53,351 nt of DNA from CAJWKT01 sp964465375 (GTDB lineage: Bacteria; Pseudomonadota; Gammaproteobacteria; Steroidobacterales; Rariloculaceae): NCBI GenBank assembly GCA_964465375.1, contig CAYXIJ010000016.1, positions 1 to 53,351 on the forward strand, read 5' to 3'. The notes beneath the pieces were generated by a model, which was not told the DNA's origin, made no database searches, and saw only the letters and a list, made by a program, of their open reading frames with translations. Below, piece by piece: positions 53,029 to 53,351 of the stretch. The position numbers and the translations under genes are program-made. Every line of letters begins with the position of its first letter. Positions within the stretch are counted from its first letter, which is position 1.

Positions 53029-53237
53029 GGCATACAAATCATCGCAAACCCCCCAAGTCTGCCTATCACTAGCTTACAACTGAAAGTAGACAAAATGTTC
53101 GAGTGTCTAATATATACCTGTATGAATAGGTAGGGCATCCTGCATATCCTGTTCAAGAGCAGATAGTTTGAGTTGGGATGGAATGTTCTATACTGTTCTT
53201 TCATAAGGTTTACATGGCAGAAGAATAGGGTAAATGT

Positions 53238-53273
53238 TTGACTATTGCCTGACAGGCTTTTTATATACCGCCC
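53238..53273 (+). promoter_or_regulatory. promoter of tRNA-Ser with GC-rich discriminator
   Basis: TTGACT (53238-53243), 18 nt, TATATA (53262-53267), then CCGCCC (53268-53273). A GC-rich discriminator next to the start site is typical of stringently controlled stable RNA promoters. Transcription would begin near 53274, about 36 nt before the tRNA. Confidence 0.6.
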
Positions 53274-53309
53274 ATAATAAGTTATAAAAACCTTATAAAA
53301 CAATATCTT

Positions 53310-53351
53310 GGAGAGGTGGCTGAGTGGCTGAAAGCGCTCCCCTGCTAAGGG
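53310..53351 (+). tRNA. tRNA-Ser(GCU), 5' part (cut by window end)
   Basis: GGAGAGG opens the acceptor stem, followed by TGGCTGAGTGGCTGAAAGC as the D arm and CTCCC-CTGCTAA-GGG as the anticodon arm. The anticodon GCT is at 53344-53346, reading AGC/AGU serine codons. The variable arm, T arm and 3' end lie outside the window. In relatives this tRNA follows csrA downstream of alaS. Confidence 0.95.

Noticed and set aside
53025..53303. 92-codon minus-strand frame after the sulfotransferase gene
   Set aside because: It overlaps the tRNA promoter, has no recognisable domain and its composition fits random AT-rich DNA.
1..53351. CRISPR arrays, insertion sequences, prophage or integrase genes
   Set aside because: I saw no regularly spaced repeats, transposase or integrase motifs, or terminal inverted repeats.

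Overview
The window is a gene-dense stretch of a gammaproteobacterial chromosome. The evidence is the complete gammaproteobacterial-type division and cell wall (dcw) cluster, the LPS export genes lptCAB, and families largely confined to this class or its close relatives (IbaG, SspA/SspB, an LpoA-like lipoprotein, ZapD, BamD). A class A RNase P RNA lies directly upstream of mraZ, and a DUF721 gene sits between lpxC and secA. The gene order resembles Pseudomonas-like genomes more than enteric ones, but the species cannot be named from sequence alone. Nothing in the window looks like a transposon, prophage or CRISPR array.

Layout. 1-2903 (minus): lptB (cut by the window edge), lptA, lptC, and a CaCA-type cation exchanger. 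3010-5632 (plus): ibaG, murA, sspA, sspB. 5762-7039 (minus): a short LpoA; its start codon overlaps that of rsmI (plus) inside one CCATGG. 7958-8299: RNase P RNA. 8436-25017: mraZ promoter and operator, then mraZ-rsmH-ftsL-ftsI-murE-murF-mraY-murD-ftsW-murG-murC-murB-ftsQ-ftsA-ftsZ, nearly all joined by stop/start overlaps. 25134-30073: lpxC, convergent DUF721 (DciA-like) gene, secA, mutT. 30130-32466 (minus): pilD-coaE-zapD. 32799-36441: sucC-sucD-nadE. 36452-37192 (minus): bamD. 37294-41040: rluD, and clpB behind a probable heat-shock promoter. 41229-47336: fmdB, DUF502, aspS, nudB, a lipase-like hydrolase, a GT4 glycosyltransferase, pncC, thpR. 47438-51589: recA-recX-alaS. 51586-53351: an accessory segment with a MORN-repeat protein and an AT-rich sulfotransferase-like gene, ending in a tRNA-Ser(GCU) cut by the window edge.

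Functional logic. Most of the window builds the envelope: UDP-MurNAc-pentapeptide synthesis (MurA-F), lipid I/II (MraY, MurG), septal synthesis and its ring (FtsI, FtsW, FtsL, FtsQ, FtsA, FtsZ, ZapD), lipid A commitment (LpxC), LPS export (LptABC), outer membrane assembly (BamD), PBP activation (LpoA) and Sec export (SecA). The remainder is core metabolism, translation, proteostasis and DNA repair.

The main theme of unusual features is loss or displacement of normal neighbours: kdsC/kdsD and mla near lpt and ibaG, yraN/diaA/dolP beside lpoA, ddlB in the dcw cluster, pilB/pilC beside pilD, pgeF between rluD and clpB, yebC-ruvCAB after nudB, and csrA between alaS and tRNA-Ser. Other points are frequent TTG start codons in essential genes (murA, rsmH, ftsL, murG, lpxC, secA), a SecA insertion of about 50 residues, an AspRS with the residues of non-discriminating enzymes, an LpoA without its N-terminal domain, an RNase P RNA with a much reduced P3 region, and an SOS-like box before recA that is one base too long. 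I found no clearly new multi-gene system. The best candidates for something undescribed are the hydrolase/glycosyltransferase pair in the aspS-recA interval, the MORN/sulfotransferase segment next to tRNA-Ser, and the leader region of secA.
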